DNA of 64,000 nucleotides from Burkholderia plantarii (GCF_001411805.1 NZ_CP007213.1:3658001-3722000); one strand, 5' to 3'. Shown: positions 27,090-36,658, numbered from the stretch's first letter. Notes: generated by a model from the sequence alone, not told the origin. Numbers and translations: made by a program.

Positions 27090-27836
27090 TCAGATCTGCG
27101 AGAGGCCGCCGTCCACCACGAGTTCGGCGCCCGTCACGTATGACGCGTCGTCGCTGGCGAGGAACAGCGCCGCCTTCGCGACCTCCACCGCCGCGCCGAT
27201 CCGCTTGAGCGGCACGGCCGCCGCGAGCGCCTCGCCCGACTTCTGCAGGTCCGCTTCGGGGATGCCCATCTTGCTCGCGAACGGCGTGGCGATCGGGCCG
27301 GGGCTGACCGCGTTCACGCGGATGCCGCGCGGCGCGAGTTCGGCGCCGAGCGAGCGCACCAGCGAACGCACGGCGGCCTTGGTCGCCGACAGGATCGACA
27401 GGCCCGGCGTGCCGACCTCGTTCAGGAACGAAGTGGTCACCACGATGCTGCCGCGGTCCACCAGATGCGGCGCCGCCTTCTGGATCGTGAAGAACAGGCC
27501 CGTCACGTTCAGCGCGAACTGCTCCTCGATCTGTGCGGCGGTCACGGCCGCGAGCGGCGCGGCCCTGCCGGCGCCCGCGTTGGCGAACACCACGTCGATC
27601 CGGCCATGCGTCTCGACCACCTCGGCGATCGCGCGATCGATCTGCGCCGCGTCGCGCAGGTCGGCCTGCAGCGCGGTGACCTGATCGCCCAGCTCGCGCT
27701 CGGCGTCCTTCAGGCGCGCCGCGTTGCTGCCCACCACCACCACCTTCGCGCCTTCGTCGCGAAACAGCTTCGCGGCTTCCAGGCCGATGCCCGAGGTACC
27801 GCCCGTGATCAGTGCCACCTTGTTTGCCAGCTTCAT
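27090..27836 (-). CDS. Short-chain dehydrogenase/reductase lacking the catalytic tyrosine
   Basis: 248 residues, standard SDR length. TGGTSGIG binds the nucleotide, NAGAG is the stabilising motif, S136 is in place, and K153 lies in SATKAAVRSL. The catalytic tyrosine of Y-x-x-x-K is replaced by L149 (LSATK), confirmed in the nucleotide sequence (CTG). Ends in the usual VVDGG. Without the tyrosine normal reductase activity is doubtful; it may be a regulator-like or altered-chemistry member. It stands alone downstream of the long minus-strand cluster. Confidence 0.9.
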   Translation of the reverse strand: MKLANKVALITGGTSGIGLEAAKLFRDEGAKVVVVGSNAARLKDAERELGDQVTALQADLRDAAQIDRAIAEVVETHGRIDVVFANAGAGRAAPLAAVTAAQIEEQFALNVTGLFFTIQKAAPHLVDRGSIVVTTSFLNEVGTPGLSILSATKAAVRSLVRSLGAELAPRGIRVNAVSPGPIATPFASKMGIPEADLQKSGEALAAAVPLKRIGAAVEVAKAALFLASDDASYVTGAELVVDGGLSQI

Positions 27837-28122
27837 GATGTTGCTCCTTCAAGTGCGTCGAGAGGGGGTTTCGGCGGGTGCCGTGCGTGGCGTCCCGTTG
27901 GCTCGACTATCGTCGCCGGCCGCCGCGGCGTCGAACGAGAAGATCTGGCGAGGCCGGATAGAAAAACTATCCGGGGGTGAACACCGCCCGGCCGCGGGCG
28001 CGGCGGCGGCACGATGGCGCCGGGCGTGGTGACCGGCGGGCGCGCGGCCGAGCTGGTCGGCCGCGCTCACGGGCGCCGGGCATCGCTCCACGCGCGCGGG
28101 CATGGGGCGATGCCGGCGTGTC

Positions 28123-30792
28123 CTATTGGGCGCCGCCGCCGCCCGCGCCCGCGGACGGCGTATCAGGTGTCGGCGTCGGCGATTCGGACGGCGCCTCGGT
28201 CGGCAAACCATTGCCCGCGCCGCCATCGCTGCCGCCGGTTCCAGCGTTGCCGTTGCCGCCATGCCCGCCGTTCGCCGGCGCCGCCGGCAGCAGCGGCGGC
28301 GCCGACGCGCTGAAGGTATCGACGCCCGACGCCGACGGCGCCCGACGCGTGCCCGGCGTCCCCGTGGTACTCGTGGCCCCCGCCGCGCCGGACGCGCCGT
28401 TCAGGAACGCGCCGAGCGGGTCCGACGCCGCCTCGGCCGGCACGGCGGCGGCGCTCGCCGCACTGGCCGCGCTCGCGGCGCTGGCCGCCTGCTGCGCCGC
28501 GTCCGGCGCGGGCGCCGGGGCCGGTCCGCGCGAGGCAGCGGGCGCCGCCGGTTTCGGCGACCTGGCCGGGAACAGATAAGCGATCCAGTCGTCGAGCTTG
28601 CCGCGCAGCGTGTCGAAGAAGCCCGGCGGCGTCTCGGTGTCGAACTTCGCGTGCGCGTCGATCAATCTGGCCCGGAACGCGCGCTGGTAGAAATCGCCGA
28701 CCATCGGCAGCGCGCTGCGCGCGCCCTGCCCCCAGGTGTCGCCGAGCGTCACGCGCCCGTCGTCGAAGCCCACCCATGCGCCCGCCACCAGCTGCGGCTG
28801 GATCAGGATGAACCAGCCGTCGGTGTTGCCCTGCGTGGTGCCGGTCTTGCCGGCCACGTCGGCGCGGATCCCGAAGCGCGAGCGGATCGCCGCGCCGGTG
28901 CCGCGATTGATCACGCCGCGCATGGTTTCCACCAGCGTGCGCGCCGCGTCGGGCGCGAGCGCGCGCTCGGGCGGCGCCGGCGCGAATTCGGCCAGCACCT
29001 GGCCGTCGCGGTCCTCGATGCGCGTGACCATGCGCGGTTCGACGTAGCCGCCGAGGTTCGCGATGGTCGCGTAGCCCGACACCATCTCCTTCAGCGTGAC
29101 CGGGCTGGTGCCGAGCGCGAGCGACGGCACCGCCTCCAGCGTGCTGTCGCGCACGCCCATCGCGCGCGCGAGCCGCGCGACCTTGGCCGGCCCGACCTGC
29201 TGCATCAGCTGCGCGGTGATGCGGTTGCGCGAGTAGGCGAGCGCGTCGGCCAGCGTCATCGGCTTGCCGGTGGGCGGCTCGACGTCGTCGGGGCGCCAGA
29301 TCTCGCCGCCCTTCAGCGGAATCTCGACCGGCTGGTCGATGAACGTGTCGGTGGGCTTCGCGCCGTCCGCGAACGCGGCGCCGTAGACGAACGGCTTGAA
29401 GGTCGAGCCCGGCTGGCGGCGCGCCTGCTGCACATGGTCGAACGGCTCGGTGGCGAAGTCGCGGCTGCCCACCCAGGCACGGATCGCGCCGTCGCGCGGA
29501 TCGATCGCAACGAAGCCGGCCTGCAGGTCTGCCTTGGCCTTGCAGAGGTTGCGCAGGAACTCGCGATCGTGGCCGAGCGCCTTGAGCGCCGCGTCGTCGT
29601 CGGCGCCGCCGTCGCGCGCGGCCTTGTATTCGGGCGATTCGCGCATGAAGGTCTTGAACAGCGCGTTGCCCGGCGCGCAGCCGCTGCCGGCGTTCCAGGC
29701 GCCGTTGGCGATGCCCTGCAGCTGGTTGGCCTGCAGCTTCAGGGCCTGGGTGGCCATCGCCTGCAGCCGCGAGTCGATCGTGGTGCGCACGACGAGGCCG
29801 TCCGAATAGACGTTGTAGTCGTTGCGGTCGGCCCAGCCGATCAGCCATTTCTTCAGCTGCTGCGCGAAATGCGGCGCCGGGCCGGGCGGCTCCTTCTGGC
29901 GCTCGAAGTCGATGCGCAGCGGCTTCTTCTGCAGCACCGCGAACTGCGCGGGCGAGAGCTTGCCGTATTTCACCATCTGCCCGAGCACGGTGTTGCGCCG
30001 CTGCAGCGCGCGCTCGGGGTTGATCACCGGGTTGTAGTAGCTGTTGCCCTTGAGCATGCCCACCAGCGTCGCGCTGTCGAGCACGTCGAGCTGGTCGGCC
30101 GACTTGTCGAAATAGGTGCGCGCGGCCATCTCCACGCCGTAGGCGTTGTAGAGGAACGGCACCGTGTTCAGATAGGTCTCGAGGATCTGCTGCTTGTTGT
30201 AGACGGCCTCGATCTTCAGCGCCGTGATCGCTTCCTTGAGCTTGCGCGTGAGCGTGGGCGCGCGGCCGATCTGGTCGGGATAAAGGTTGCGCGCGAGCTG
30301 CTGGGTAATGGTGGAGCCGCCCTGCCGGTCGCCCGAGAACGTGTGCAGCGCGGCGCCGGCGGTGCGCCGCCAGTCGAGGCCGTGGTGCTGGTAGAAGCGG
30401 TGGTCCTCGGTGGCGATCAGCGCGTCCACCATGTGCGGCGAGATGTCGGCCAGCGCGACCCATTCGCGGTTCGACGGCTTGAACTCGGCGAGCAGCTTGC
30501 CGTCGGCCGACATCACCTGGGCCGGCGCGTCCACGCGCGCCTTGCGGATGTCGCCGATGCTCGGCGTGAACGGGATCAGGATCAGCACGTAGAGCACCAG
30601 CAGCGCCGGCGGCACGGCGCAGGCGATCAGCACGCCGCGGCGCGTCGGGCGCCGGATCTGCGCCCACAGCGCGGCGAGCGCCTGCGCCACGGGCGGCCGG
30701 GCGCGCGCGACGGCGGCGGCCACGACAGGCTGGACGGCGGCCCGCCACGCGGCGGCACGGGCAAGCAGACGGGACACGAAACGACGATTCAC
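28123..30792 (-). CDS. Class A penicillin-binding protein (PBP1A type, glycosyltransferase plus transpeptidase)
   Basis: About 889 residues. Order: cytoplasmic basic N-terminus, one membrane anchor (VLIACAVPPALLVLYVLILIPF), GT51 domain with ATEDHRFYQHHGLD and GGSTITQQLARNLY, then transpeptidase motifs GSTFKP (SxxK), YSRNR (SxN) and GKTGTT (KTG). It polymerises and cross-links peptidoglycan on the periplasmic side. The last 110 residues are a low-complexity Ala/Pro/Gly/Ser tail. The start is uncertain: GTG at 30792 is used, a TTG at 30831 is possible. It follows the RND gene by 96 bases and may read through from that operon. Confidence 0.9.
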   Translation of the reverse strand: MNRRFVSRLLARAAAWRAAVQPVVAAAVARARPPVAQALAALWAQIRRPTRRGVLIACAVPPALLVLYVLILIPFTPSIGDIRKARVDAPAQVMSADGKLLAEFKPSNREWVALADISPHMVDALIATEDHRFYQHHGLDWRRTAGAALHTFSGDRQGGSTITQQLARNLYPDQIGRAPTLTRKLKEAITALKIEAVYNKQQILETYLNTVPFLYNAYGVEMAARTYFDKSADQLDVLDSATLVGMLKGNSYYNPVINPERALQRRNTVLGQMVKYGKLSPAQFAVLQKKPLRIDFERQKEPPGPAPHFAQQLKKWLIGWADRNDYNVYSDGLVVRTTIDSRLQAMATQALKLQANQLQGIANGAWNAGSGCAPGNALFKTFMRESPEYKAARDGGADDDAALKALGHDREFLRNLCKAKADLQAGFVAIDPRDGAIRAWVGSRDFATEPFDHVQQARRQPGSTFKPFVYGAAFADGAKPTDTFIDQPVEIPLKGGEIWRPDDVEPPTGKPMTLADALAYSRNRITAQLMQQVGPAKVARLARAMGVRDSTLEAVPSLALGTSPVTLKEMVSGYATIANLGGYVEPRMVTRIEDRDGQVLAEFAPAPPERALAPDAARTLVETMRGVINRGTGAAIRSRFGIRADVAGKTGTTQGNTDGWFILIQPQLVAGAWVGFDDGRVTLGDTWGQGARSALPMVGDFYQRAFRARLIDAHAKFDTETPPGFFDTLRGKLDDWIAYLFPARSPKPAAPAASRGPAPAPAPDAAQQAASAASAASAASAAAVPAEAASDPLGAFLNGASGAAGATSTTGTPGTRRAPSASGVDTFSASAPPLLPAAPANGGHGGNGNAGTGGSDGGAGNGLPTEAPSESPTPTPDTPSAGAGGGGAQ

Positions 30793-30888
30793 GCGAAACA
30801 CCCGAGGAGGCGAAAGCGTGCATCGTATCAAAGCCGGTGGCGGCGGCCGGCACGCGACGGCGGTGAGCGGGCGGCGCCCGCCGGGCGC

Positions 30889-33800
30889 TCAGGCCGACGT
30901 CGCGCCGCCGCCGCGATCGACGTCGGCCGCCTCCGCCACCCCGCGCGCGCGGCCCAACCCGGCCACCAGCCGATAGGCGAGCGGCGCGAACGCAAGCCCG
31001 AACAGCGTGGCCGCCAGCACGCCGCCGAACGCGCCGGTGCCGATCGAGCGCCGGCTCTCGGCGCCGGCGCCGGTCGCGAGCACGAGCGGCACCACGCCGA
31101 GCAGGAACGCCATCGAGGTCATCACGATCGGCCGGAACCGCAGCGCGGCCGCGTCGAGCACCGCCTCGCGCAGCGCGGTGCCGCGCCGGTGCGCGTCGCG
31201 CGCGAACTGCACGATCAGGATCGCGTTCTTCGCCGCCAGCCCGATCACGGTGATCAGCCCGACCTTGAAATAGACGTCGTTCGGCAGGTCGCGCGCGAGC
31301 GCCGCGGCCAGCGCGCCGGCCGCGCCGAGCGGCAGGATGGTCAGCACCGCGAACGGCACGATCCAGCTCTCGTAGAGCGCGGCCAGCACCATGAACACGG
31401 CCAGCACCGACAGGCCGATCAGGAGCGGCGTCTGGCGCGCGGCCTCGCGCTGCTCGCGCGCCGCGTCCACCCAGTCGAAATCGATGCCGGCCGGCAGCGC
31501 CGCGGCAAGCCGCTCCATCTGCGCCATCGCCGCGCCCGAACTGACGCCCGGCGCGCTGCGGCCGCTCACGTCGAGCGACGGATAGCCGTTGAAGCGCGAC
31601 AGCGCCACCGGCCCCACGCTCCAGCGCCGCGTGGCGATCGCCGAGAGCGGCACCATCTGGCCGCCGTGGTTCGGCACCATCAGCGCCATCAGCGCGTCGT
31701 CGGACATGCGCGCGCCGGCGTCGGCCTCGACGATCACGCGCCGCATCCGGCCGTTGGCCGGAAAGTCGTTGACGTAGTTCGAGCCGAAGGTGCCGCCGAG
31801 CAGGCTCGACAGCCGCTCGAACGGCACCCCGAGCGCGTAGGCCTTGGCGCGGTCGATCTCGAGCTCCACGCGCGGGCCGTCGGGCTGGTCCTCGGTGCGG
31901 ATCGCGGCGAGCCGCGAGTCGGCGCGCGCCGCCGCCACCAGCTGCGCGCGCGCCGCCTTCAGCGCGTCGAGCCCCACCCCGCCGCGGTCCTCGAGGCGCA
32001 GCGTGAAGCCGTCGCCGTGGCCGAGGCCCGGCACCGGCGGCGGCAGCGACACGTCGACGTCGGCGTCGACGATCTTCGCGAACGCGCCGTTGAGCCGGTC
32101 GCGCAGCGCCAGCGCGCCGGTGCCGCGGCGCGCCCAGTCCTTCAGCTCGACGAACGCCATCGCCACGTTCTGGCCGCTGCTCGCGAAGCTCCAGCCGATC
32201 ACGCTCGTCACGTTGGCCACCGCCGGCTCGCGCGCGAGGATCGACTCGACGCGCTCGACCACGGCCAGCGTGCGCGCCTGGGTGGCGCCGGCCGGCAGCT
32301 GCAGCATCACCTGCAGCTGCCCGGTGTCCTCCGCGGGCAGGAAGCCGCCCGGAATCATCCAGGCCAGCAGCGCGCAGAGCGCGACCAGCGCCGCGTAGAC
32401 GAGCAGCACCGGCCGCGGCCGGTCGATCGTGAACGCCACCAGCCGGCGGTAGCGCGCGCCGAGCCGGTCGAAGCCGCGCGAGAACGCGTCGGCCGCGCTC
32501 GTGGCGAGCGCGGGTACGCGCCGCCGCGCGGCCGGGCCGCCCGCCGCGACCGGCTGGAGCAGGCTCGCGCACAGCGCCGGCGTGAGCGACAGCGCGACGA
32601 ACGACGACACCGCCATCGACGCGATCATCGCGATCGAGAACTGCCGGTAGATGCCGCCCACCCCGCCGGGGAAGAACGCCATCGGCACGAACACGGCGGT
32701 CAGCACCGCCGTCACGCCCACGATCGCGCCGCCGATGCGCCGCATCGCGCGCCGCGTGGCCTCGCGCGGCGGCAGCCCCTCGTCCTCCATGATGCGGTGG
32801 ACGCTCTCGACCACCACGATCGCGTCGTCCACCAGGATGCCGATCGCGAGCACCAGCCCGAACATCGTGAATACGTTGATCGACAGCCCGAATGCCCACA
32901 TCGCCACGAACGCGCCCATCAGCGTGACTGGAATCACCACGGCCGGCACCAGCGTGTAGCGCAGCCCGCGCAGGAACACCCACATCACGAGGAACACGAG
33001 CACCACGGCTTCGACGAGCGTCAGCACCACCTCGTCGATCGCGAGCTTGACGAAATGCGCGCTGTCGAACGGCACGCGGATCTCGGCGCCGGGCGGCAGG
33101 CGCTTCTGCAACGCGGCGATCCGCGCGTGGATCGCGTTCGAGGTGTCGAGCGCGTTGCCGCGCGGACCGAGCTGGATACCGATCGCGGCGGCCGGCTTGC
33201 CGTTCAGGCGCGACCAGTACGAGTAGTCGTCGCGGCCGATCTCGATGCGCGCGACGTCGGCCAGGCGCACCGCCGAGCCGTCGGGCTGCGCCTTCAGCAC
33301 GATCCGGCCGAACTCGGCCGGCGTGGCGAGCTGCCCCTTCACGATCACCGAGGCGGTCAGCTGCTGGCCGGGCTCGAACGGCGTGTCGCCGATCGCGCCG
33401 GCCGTGACGGTGGCGTTCTGCGCGCTCACCGCCGCGATCACGTCGTCGGCGCCGAGCCCAAATTCGCGCAGCTTCATCGGATCGAGCCAGATCCGCAGCG
33501 CGACGTCGGCGTCCCACAGCGTGGCGGCGCCCACGCCCGGCACGCGCTTGATCTCGCGCAGCAGGTTGCGGGTCAGAAAATCGCCGAGCGTGGTGGAATC
33601 CTGGCCGCCTTCGGTGGACGCCAGCGTGACGAGCATCAGGAACGTGTTGGCCGACTTGAAGACGTCGATGCCCTGCTGCACCACCTGCTGCGGCAGGCGC
33701 GCCTCCACCTGCTTGAGGCGGTTCTGCACCTCCACCACGGCGATGTCGGGGTCGGTGCCGGGCTCGAAGGTCACGTCGATCTCGAGGTTGCCGTGGCTGT

Positions 33801-34047
33801 CGCTGGTGGTTTCGTAGAACTGCAGGCGGTCGATGCCGTCGAGGCTCTCCTCGATGATGCTGGCCACGTCCTCGTCGACGGTCTCGGGCGCGGCGCCCGG
33901 GTAGGTCGCCGACACCACCACGCGCGGCGGCGCGAGGCGCGGATACTGCGCGACCGGCAGCTGCGGGATCGCGAGCAGGCCGGCCACCACGATCGCCAGC
34001 GCGACGATCCAGGCGAACACCGGGCGGTCGATGAAAAACGACGGCAT
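30889..34047 (-). CDS. RND-family multidrug efflux permease (HAE1 type), without adjacent adaptor
   Basis: 1052 residues, the usual length. MPSFFIDRPVFAWIVALAIVVAG is the classic start; the proton-relay aspartates are D407 and D408 (GILVDDAIVVVE), and the matching lysine is in GLAAKNAILIVQFA. Two large periplasmic loops are present. HAE1 pumps expel drugs, dyes and lipophilic products. The membrane-fusion and outer-membrane partners that normally sit beside the pump are missing here; the gene instead starts 3 bases after a GNAT gene at the end of the peptide-uptake operon. Confidence 0.95.
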   Translation of the reverse strand: MPSFFIDRPVFAWIVALAIVVAGLLAIPQLPVAQYPRLAPPRVVVSATYPGAAPETVDEDVASIIEESLDGIDRLQFYETTSDSHGNLEIDVTFEPGTDPDIAVVEVQNRLKQVEARLPQQVVQQGIDVFKSANTFLMLVTLASTEGGQDSTTLGDFLTRNLLREIKRVPGVGAATLWDADVALRIWLDPMKLREFGLGADDVIAAVSAQNATVTAGAIGDTPFEPGQQLTASVIVKGQLATPAEFGRIVLKAQPDGSAVRLADVARIEIGRDDYSYWSRLNGKPAAAIGIQLGPRGNALDTSNAIHARIAALQKRLPPGAEIRVPFDSAHFVKLAIDEVVLTLVEAVVLVFLVMWVFLRGLRYTLVPAVVIPVTLMGAFVAMWAFGLSINVFTMFGLVLAIGILVDDAIVVVESVHRIMEDEGLPPREATRRAMRRIGGAIVGVTAVLTAVFVPMAFFPGGVGGIYRQFSIAMIASMAVSSFVALSLTPALCASLLQPVAAGGPAARRRVPALATSAADAFSRGFDRLGARYRRLVAFTIDRPRPVLLVYAALVALCALLAWMIPGGFLPAEDTGQLQVMLQLPAGATQARTLAVVERVESILAREPAVANVTSVIGWSFASSGQNVAMAFVELKDWARRGTGALALRDRLNGAFAKIVDADVDVSLPPPVPGLGHGDGFTLRLEDRGGVGLDALKAARAQLVAAARADSRLAAIRTEDQPDGPRVELEIDRAKAYALGVPFERLSSLLGGTFGSNYVNDFPANGRMRRVIVEADAGARMSDDALMALMVPNHGGQMVPLSAIATRRWSVGPVALSRFNGYPSLDVSGRSAPGVSSGAAMAQMERLAAALPAGIDFDWVDAAREQREAARQTPLLIGLSVLAVFMVLAALYESWIVPFAVLTILPLGAAGALAAALARDLPNDVYFKVGLITVIGLAAKNAILIVQFARDAHRRGTALREAVLDAAALRFRPIVMTSMAFLLGVVPLVLATGAGAESRRSIGTGAFGGVLAATLFGLAFAPLAYRLVAGLGRARGVAEAADVDRGGGATSA

Positions 34048-34050
34048 CGA

Positions 34051-34602
34051 TCAGCTCCGTTGCGTGACCGGCACGAGCGGCGGCGCGCCGGTCACGCGCG
34101 CCATCGACAGCACGTCGGCCAGCTCGCCGTCGCGAACCGCGAACGCGCGCTGGCGCGCCTCGACCACGAAGCCGAAGCGCGCGTAGAGGTCGATTGCGCG
34201 ATGGTTGTCGTCGAACACGGTCAGCTCGATGCGTCGCAGGCCCAGCGCGCCATCGGCGGCGGCCAGCATCTCGCGCATCAGGCGCGCGCCGATCCCGCGT
34301 CCGGCATGCGCGTCGTGGACGGCGATGCCGAAGCTGGCCGCGTGGGCGCGCGGCGCCGGCTGCACGAACAGCGCGACGTGGCCGACCACCTCGCCGCCCG
34401 CCACGGCACAGAGCGCGAAGCCGCCGGTGGCGCCGCGTTCGAGCGGCTCGTGCCAGGCAGCGATCGTCTCGGGCGCGCGAAACGGCATCGCCAGCGTGTT
34501 GCGCAACGCGTGCGGCTGCTGGTGGATCGCGGAGATGGCCGCCGCGTCGGCGCCTTCGTAGGGGCGCACGATCACGGCCGCCGCGAGCGCGCGCTCGCTC
34601 AT
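34051..34602 (-). CDS. GNAT-family N-acetyltransferase (second of two)
   Basis: 183 residues with the acetyl-CoA loop HAGRGIGARLMREML and the C-terminal motif RAIDLYARFGFVVEARQRAF, typical of the L-amino-acid/RimI-like branch. It is cytoplasmic. The ATG shares ATGA with the stop of the preceding GNAT gene, and the RND gene begins 3 bases after its stop. GNAT enzymes of this type acetylate alpha-amino groups; in microcin C producers a related GNAT domain detoxifies the drug. The substrate here is unknown. Confidence 0.88.
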   Translation of the reverse strand: MSERALAAAVIVRPYEGADAAAISAIHQQPHALRNTLAMPFRAPETIAAWHEPLERGATGGFALCAVAGGEVVGHVALFVQPAPRAHAASFGIAVHDAHAGRGIGARLMREMLAAADGALGLRRIELTVFDDNHRAIDLYARFGFVVEARQRAFAVRDGELADVLSMARVTGAPPLVPVTQRS

Positions 34603-35285
34603 GCGCGACCCTCCCGCAGCGGATCGCGCGGATCGCGTGGATGGTCCGTGCCGCCATTCGAAGCGTTCACGTCGTTCGAGACCGGCGAAGCGTCCGGCGC
34701 GCGCGCCGCCGGATCGGCGGGTGCCGCCTCCGGCATCGGCGCGCGCAGCCGCGCGAGCATCCGCAGATCGACCAGCGCGCCATCGCGCAGCAGGCCGCCG
34801 CGCCGGAACCCCTCGGTCTCGAAGCCGAAGCCGGCGTAAAGCGCCAGCGCGGCCGTGTCGTCGGCGTGCAGGTCGAGTTCGAGCCGGCGCAGCCCGAGCC
34901 AGCGGTCGGCGAAGCGCAGCATCTCGCGCAGCAGCGCTGTGCCGACGCCGCGACGCCGCCAGCCGTCGTGGACGGCCAGTTCGAGCGTCGCCGCGTGCTG
35001 GCGGCGCAGCCGCAGCGGCGCGAGTTCGCCGAAGCCGGCCAGCGTGCCGTCGGCCCAGGCGCCGAAGCCGTGACGCTGCGCGAGCAGCTTGCCGAGCCAG
35101 TCACGCCGCCAGGCGAGCGAGCGATGCGGCGCCTCGATCCGCCACGCGGCCACGGCCGGCCGCGACAGCAGCGCATGCAGCGCCTCGGCGTCGTCGCCGC
35201 GCAGCGCGCGGATCACCACCGGCGCGTGCGCCTCGCGGCCGGCCGTGGGCGGGGCCGATGCCGGGGCGGCCGCGCGCTCGCTCAC
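34599..35285 (-). CDS. GNAT-family N-acetyltransferase (first of two)
   Basis: 228 residues from the GTG at 35283-35285, which overlaps the tldE-like stop (GTGA). The acetyl-CoA motif is WRRRGVGTALLREMLRFAD and the C-terminal motif AALALYAGFGFETEGFRRG. It is a paralog of the next gene, most alike in these motifs. The last 35 residues (after LRAPMPEAAP) are a charged low-complexity tail. Overlaps on both sides mean it is co-translated with tldE and the second GNAT. Confidence 0.87.
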   Translation of the reverse strand: MSERAAAPASAPPTAGREAHAPVVIRALRGDDAEALHALLSRPAVAAWRIEAPHRSLAWRRDWLGKLLAQRHGFGAWADGTLAGFGELAPLRLRRQHAATLELAVHDGWRRRGVGTALLREMLRFADRWLGLRRLELDLHADDTAALALYAGFGFETEGFRRGGLLRDGALVDLRMLARLRAPMPEAAPADPAARAPDASPVSNDVNASNGGTDHPRDPRDPLREGRA

Positions 35286-36658
35286 AGCGTCAGCGCGAAG
35301 TTGCGCGCGAGCAGGCCCGGCACGCTCGCGCCGACCGTCTCGCGCTCGTCGTAGGTGCCCTCGCCGAGCAGCAGGCGCGGCGTGGCGCCGAGCCGCTCCA
35401 GCTCGCCGCCGAACAGCGAATAGAAGCTGTCGTCGAAGCGCATCGCCTCGACCGGCGCGACGATCCGGCCGTCCTCGACCCAGAACGTCGCGAAGCGCGT
35501 CATGCCGGTCATCCGGCAGTGGATGCGGTCGGAGAAGTTCAGGTACCAGAGATTGCCGACGTAGAGACCGGTGCCGAGCGCGTCGAGCACGTCGGCATCG
35601 GCGAGATCGCCGCCCGCGATCGCGAGCGACTCGGGCACCTCGCGCGCGGCGGCGCCGTTCGGCGCCAGGCCGTGCTCGCGCGCGGTGCGCGCGCTGACCA
35701 GTTGCGCGGTGCCGCGCCCTTCGACCACGAGCGGCACGCTCTCGCGCCGGTAGCCGTCGGCGCTGAACGCGGGCGCCACGCCGAGCGAGAGATCCTCGCG
35801 GATCGACACGCGCGGATCGAGCGCCGTTTCGCCGTCGTAGAGCCGCTGCAGCGCGCCGCGCGCGCTGCGCTGGGCGCGCGCCGAGAAGCCCGACCAGCCG
35901 GCCAGGTCCACCATCTCGCGCACCGCGGCCGGCTCGAACCAGGTGCGGTAGCGGCCCGGCGCCAGCGCCTTCGGCGCGCGGCCGAGCACGGGCAGCCGCG
36001 CGGCGGCCTCGTCGAGCTTCGCGGCGAACGTGTCGTCCTGCCAGTCGTCGCCGGCGTAGACGGACTTGATGGCGCGCCCGCTCGGGTCGTACAGCGACCA
36101 GCTGAAGTTGAAGTTCTCGACCTCGTGCCAGCCGCGGCTGCCGGTGGACGACGCGAAGCCGCGCGCGACCGTGCCGCCGGCGTGGAAGCCGACGAAGTCG
36201 AGCCCGCGCGCGCATTCGGCAACGCGCGCGGCCAGCGCGTCGGCATCGGGCAGGCGCCCCTGGCGGCAGGTGGTGTGGACCCAGCTGCTGGTGTCGAACA
36301 GCAGGTGCGGATCGTCGGCGGCGTCGCGCACGGCCTCGCGCAATCCGGCCAGCGCCTCGGCCAGCTCGGCGTGGTCGGCCGCCCGGTCGCCGCTCAGCGT
36401 CTGCATCTGCGCGGCCTGCCGCGCGCCGGCCACGAGCCGCACCGTGAGCCGGCCCTGCAGCACGCGGCCGGTCTGGCGCACGCGCGCCGCGTTGAAGCGC
36501 ACGAAGTCGGACTGCTCGCCGGCGAACCAGAGCAGGATCGTCTCGCCCGGCTGGCGCAGCGCGTCGGCCTGGTCGGCGAGCTGCATGAAGTGGGCATGCC
36601 AGTCGATCGAGCCGGCACGGTTCGCGGCGCGCACCGCGCTCATCAGCGAATCGTCCAT
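35282..36658 (-). CDS. TldE/PmbA-type subunit of the TldD/TldE metalloprotease
   Basis: 458 residues. It lacks the HExxxH zinc motif and ends in HCRMTGMTRFATFWVEDGRI and EAMRFDDSFYSLFGGELERLG, the typical PmbA/TldE C-terminal part. In E. coli TldD/TldE is a heterodimer that cleaves unfolded and modified peptides, including the microcin B17 leader, and TldE is the non-catalytic partner. Start ATG at 36656-36658 overlaps the tldD stop by one base. Divergent enough from PmbA that a cluster-specific copy is likely. Confidence 0.88.
   Translation of the reverse strand: MDDSLMSAVRAANRAGSIDWHAHFMQLADQADALRQPGETILLWFAGEQSDFVRFNAARVRQTGRVLQGRLTVRLVAGARQAAQMQTLSGDRAADHAELAEALAGLREAVRDAADDPHLLFDTSSWVHTTCRQGRLPDADALAARVAECARGLDFVGFHAGGTVARGFASSTGSRGWHEVENFNFSWSLYDPSGRAIKSVYAGDDWQDDTFAAKLDEAAARLPVLGRAPKALAPGRYRTWFEPAAVREMVDLAGWSGFSARAQRSARGALQRLYDGETALDPRVSIREDLSLGVAPAFSADGYRRESVPLVVEGRGTAQLVSARTAREHGLAPNGAAAREVPESLAIAGGDLADADVLDALGTGLYVGNLWYLNFSDRIHCRMTGMTRFATFWVEDGRIVAPVEAMRFDDSFYSLFGGELERLGATPRLLLGEGTYDERETVGASVPGLLARNFALTL

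Noticed and set aside
28163..34657. Open frame of 2164 codons on the minus strand
   Set aside because: Out of frame with the PBP, RND and GNAT genes; low-complexity Arg/Ala sequence, no start context and no motif.
28102..34839. Open frame of 2245 codons on the plus strand
   Set aside because: It runs antisense through the PBP, RND and GNAT genes. Its product is an Arg/Ala/His-rich shadow of high-GC codons with no domain, while the minus-strand genes have clear motifs.
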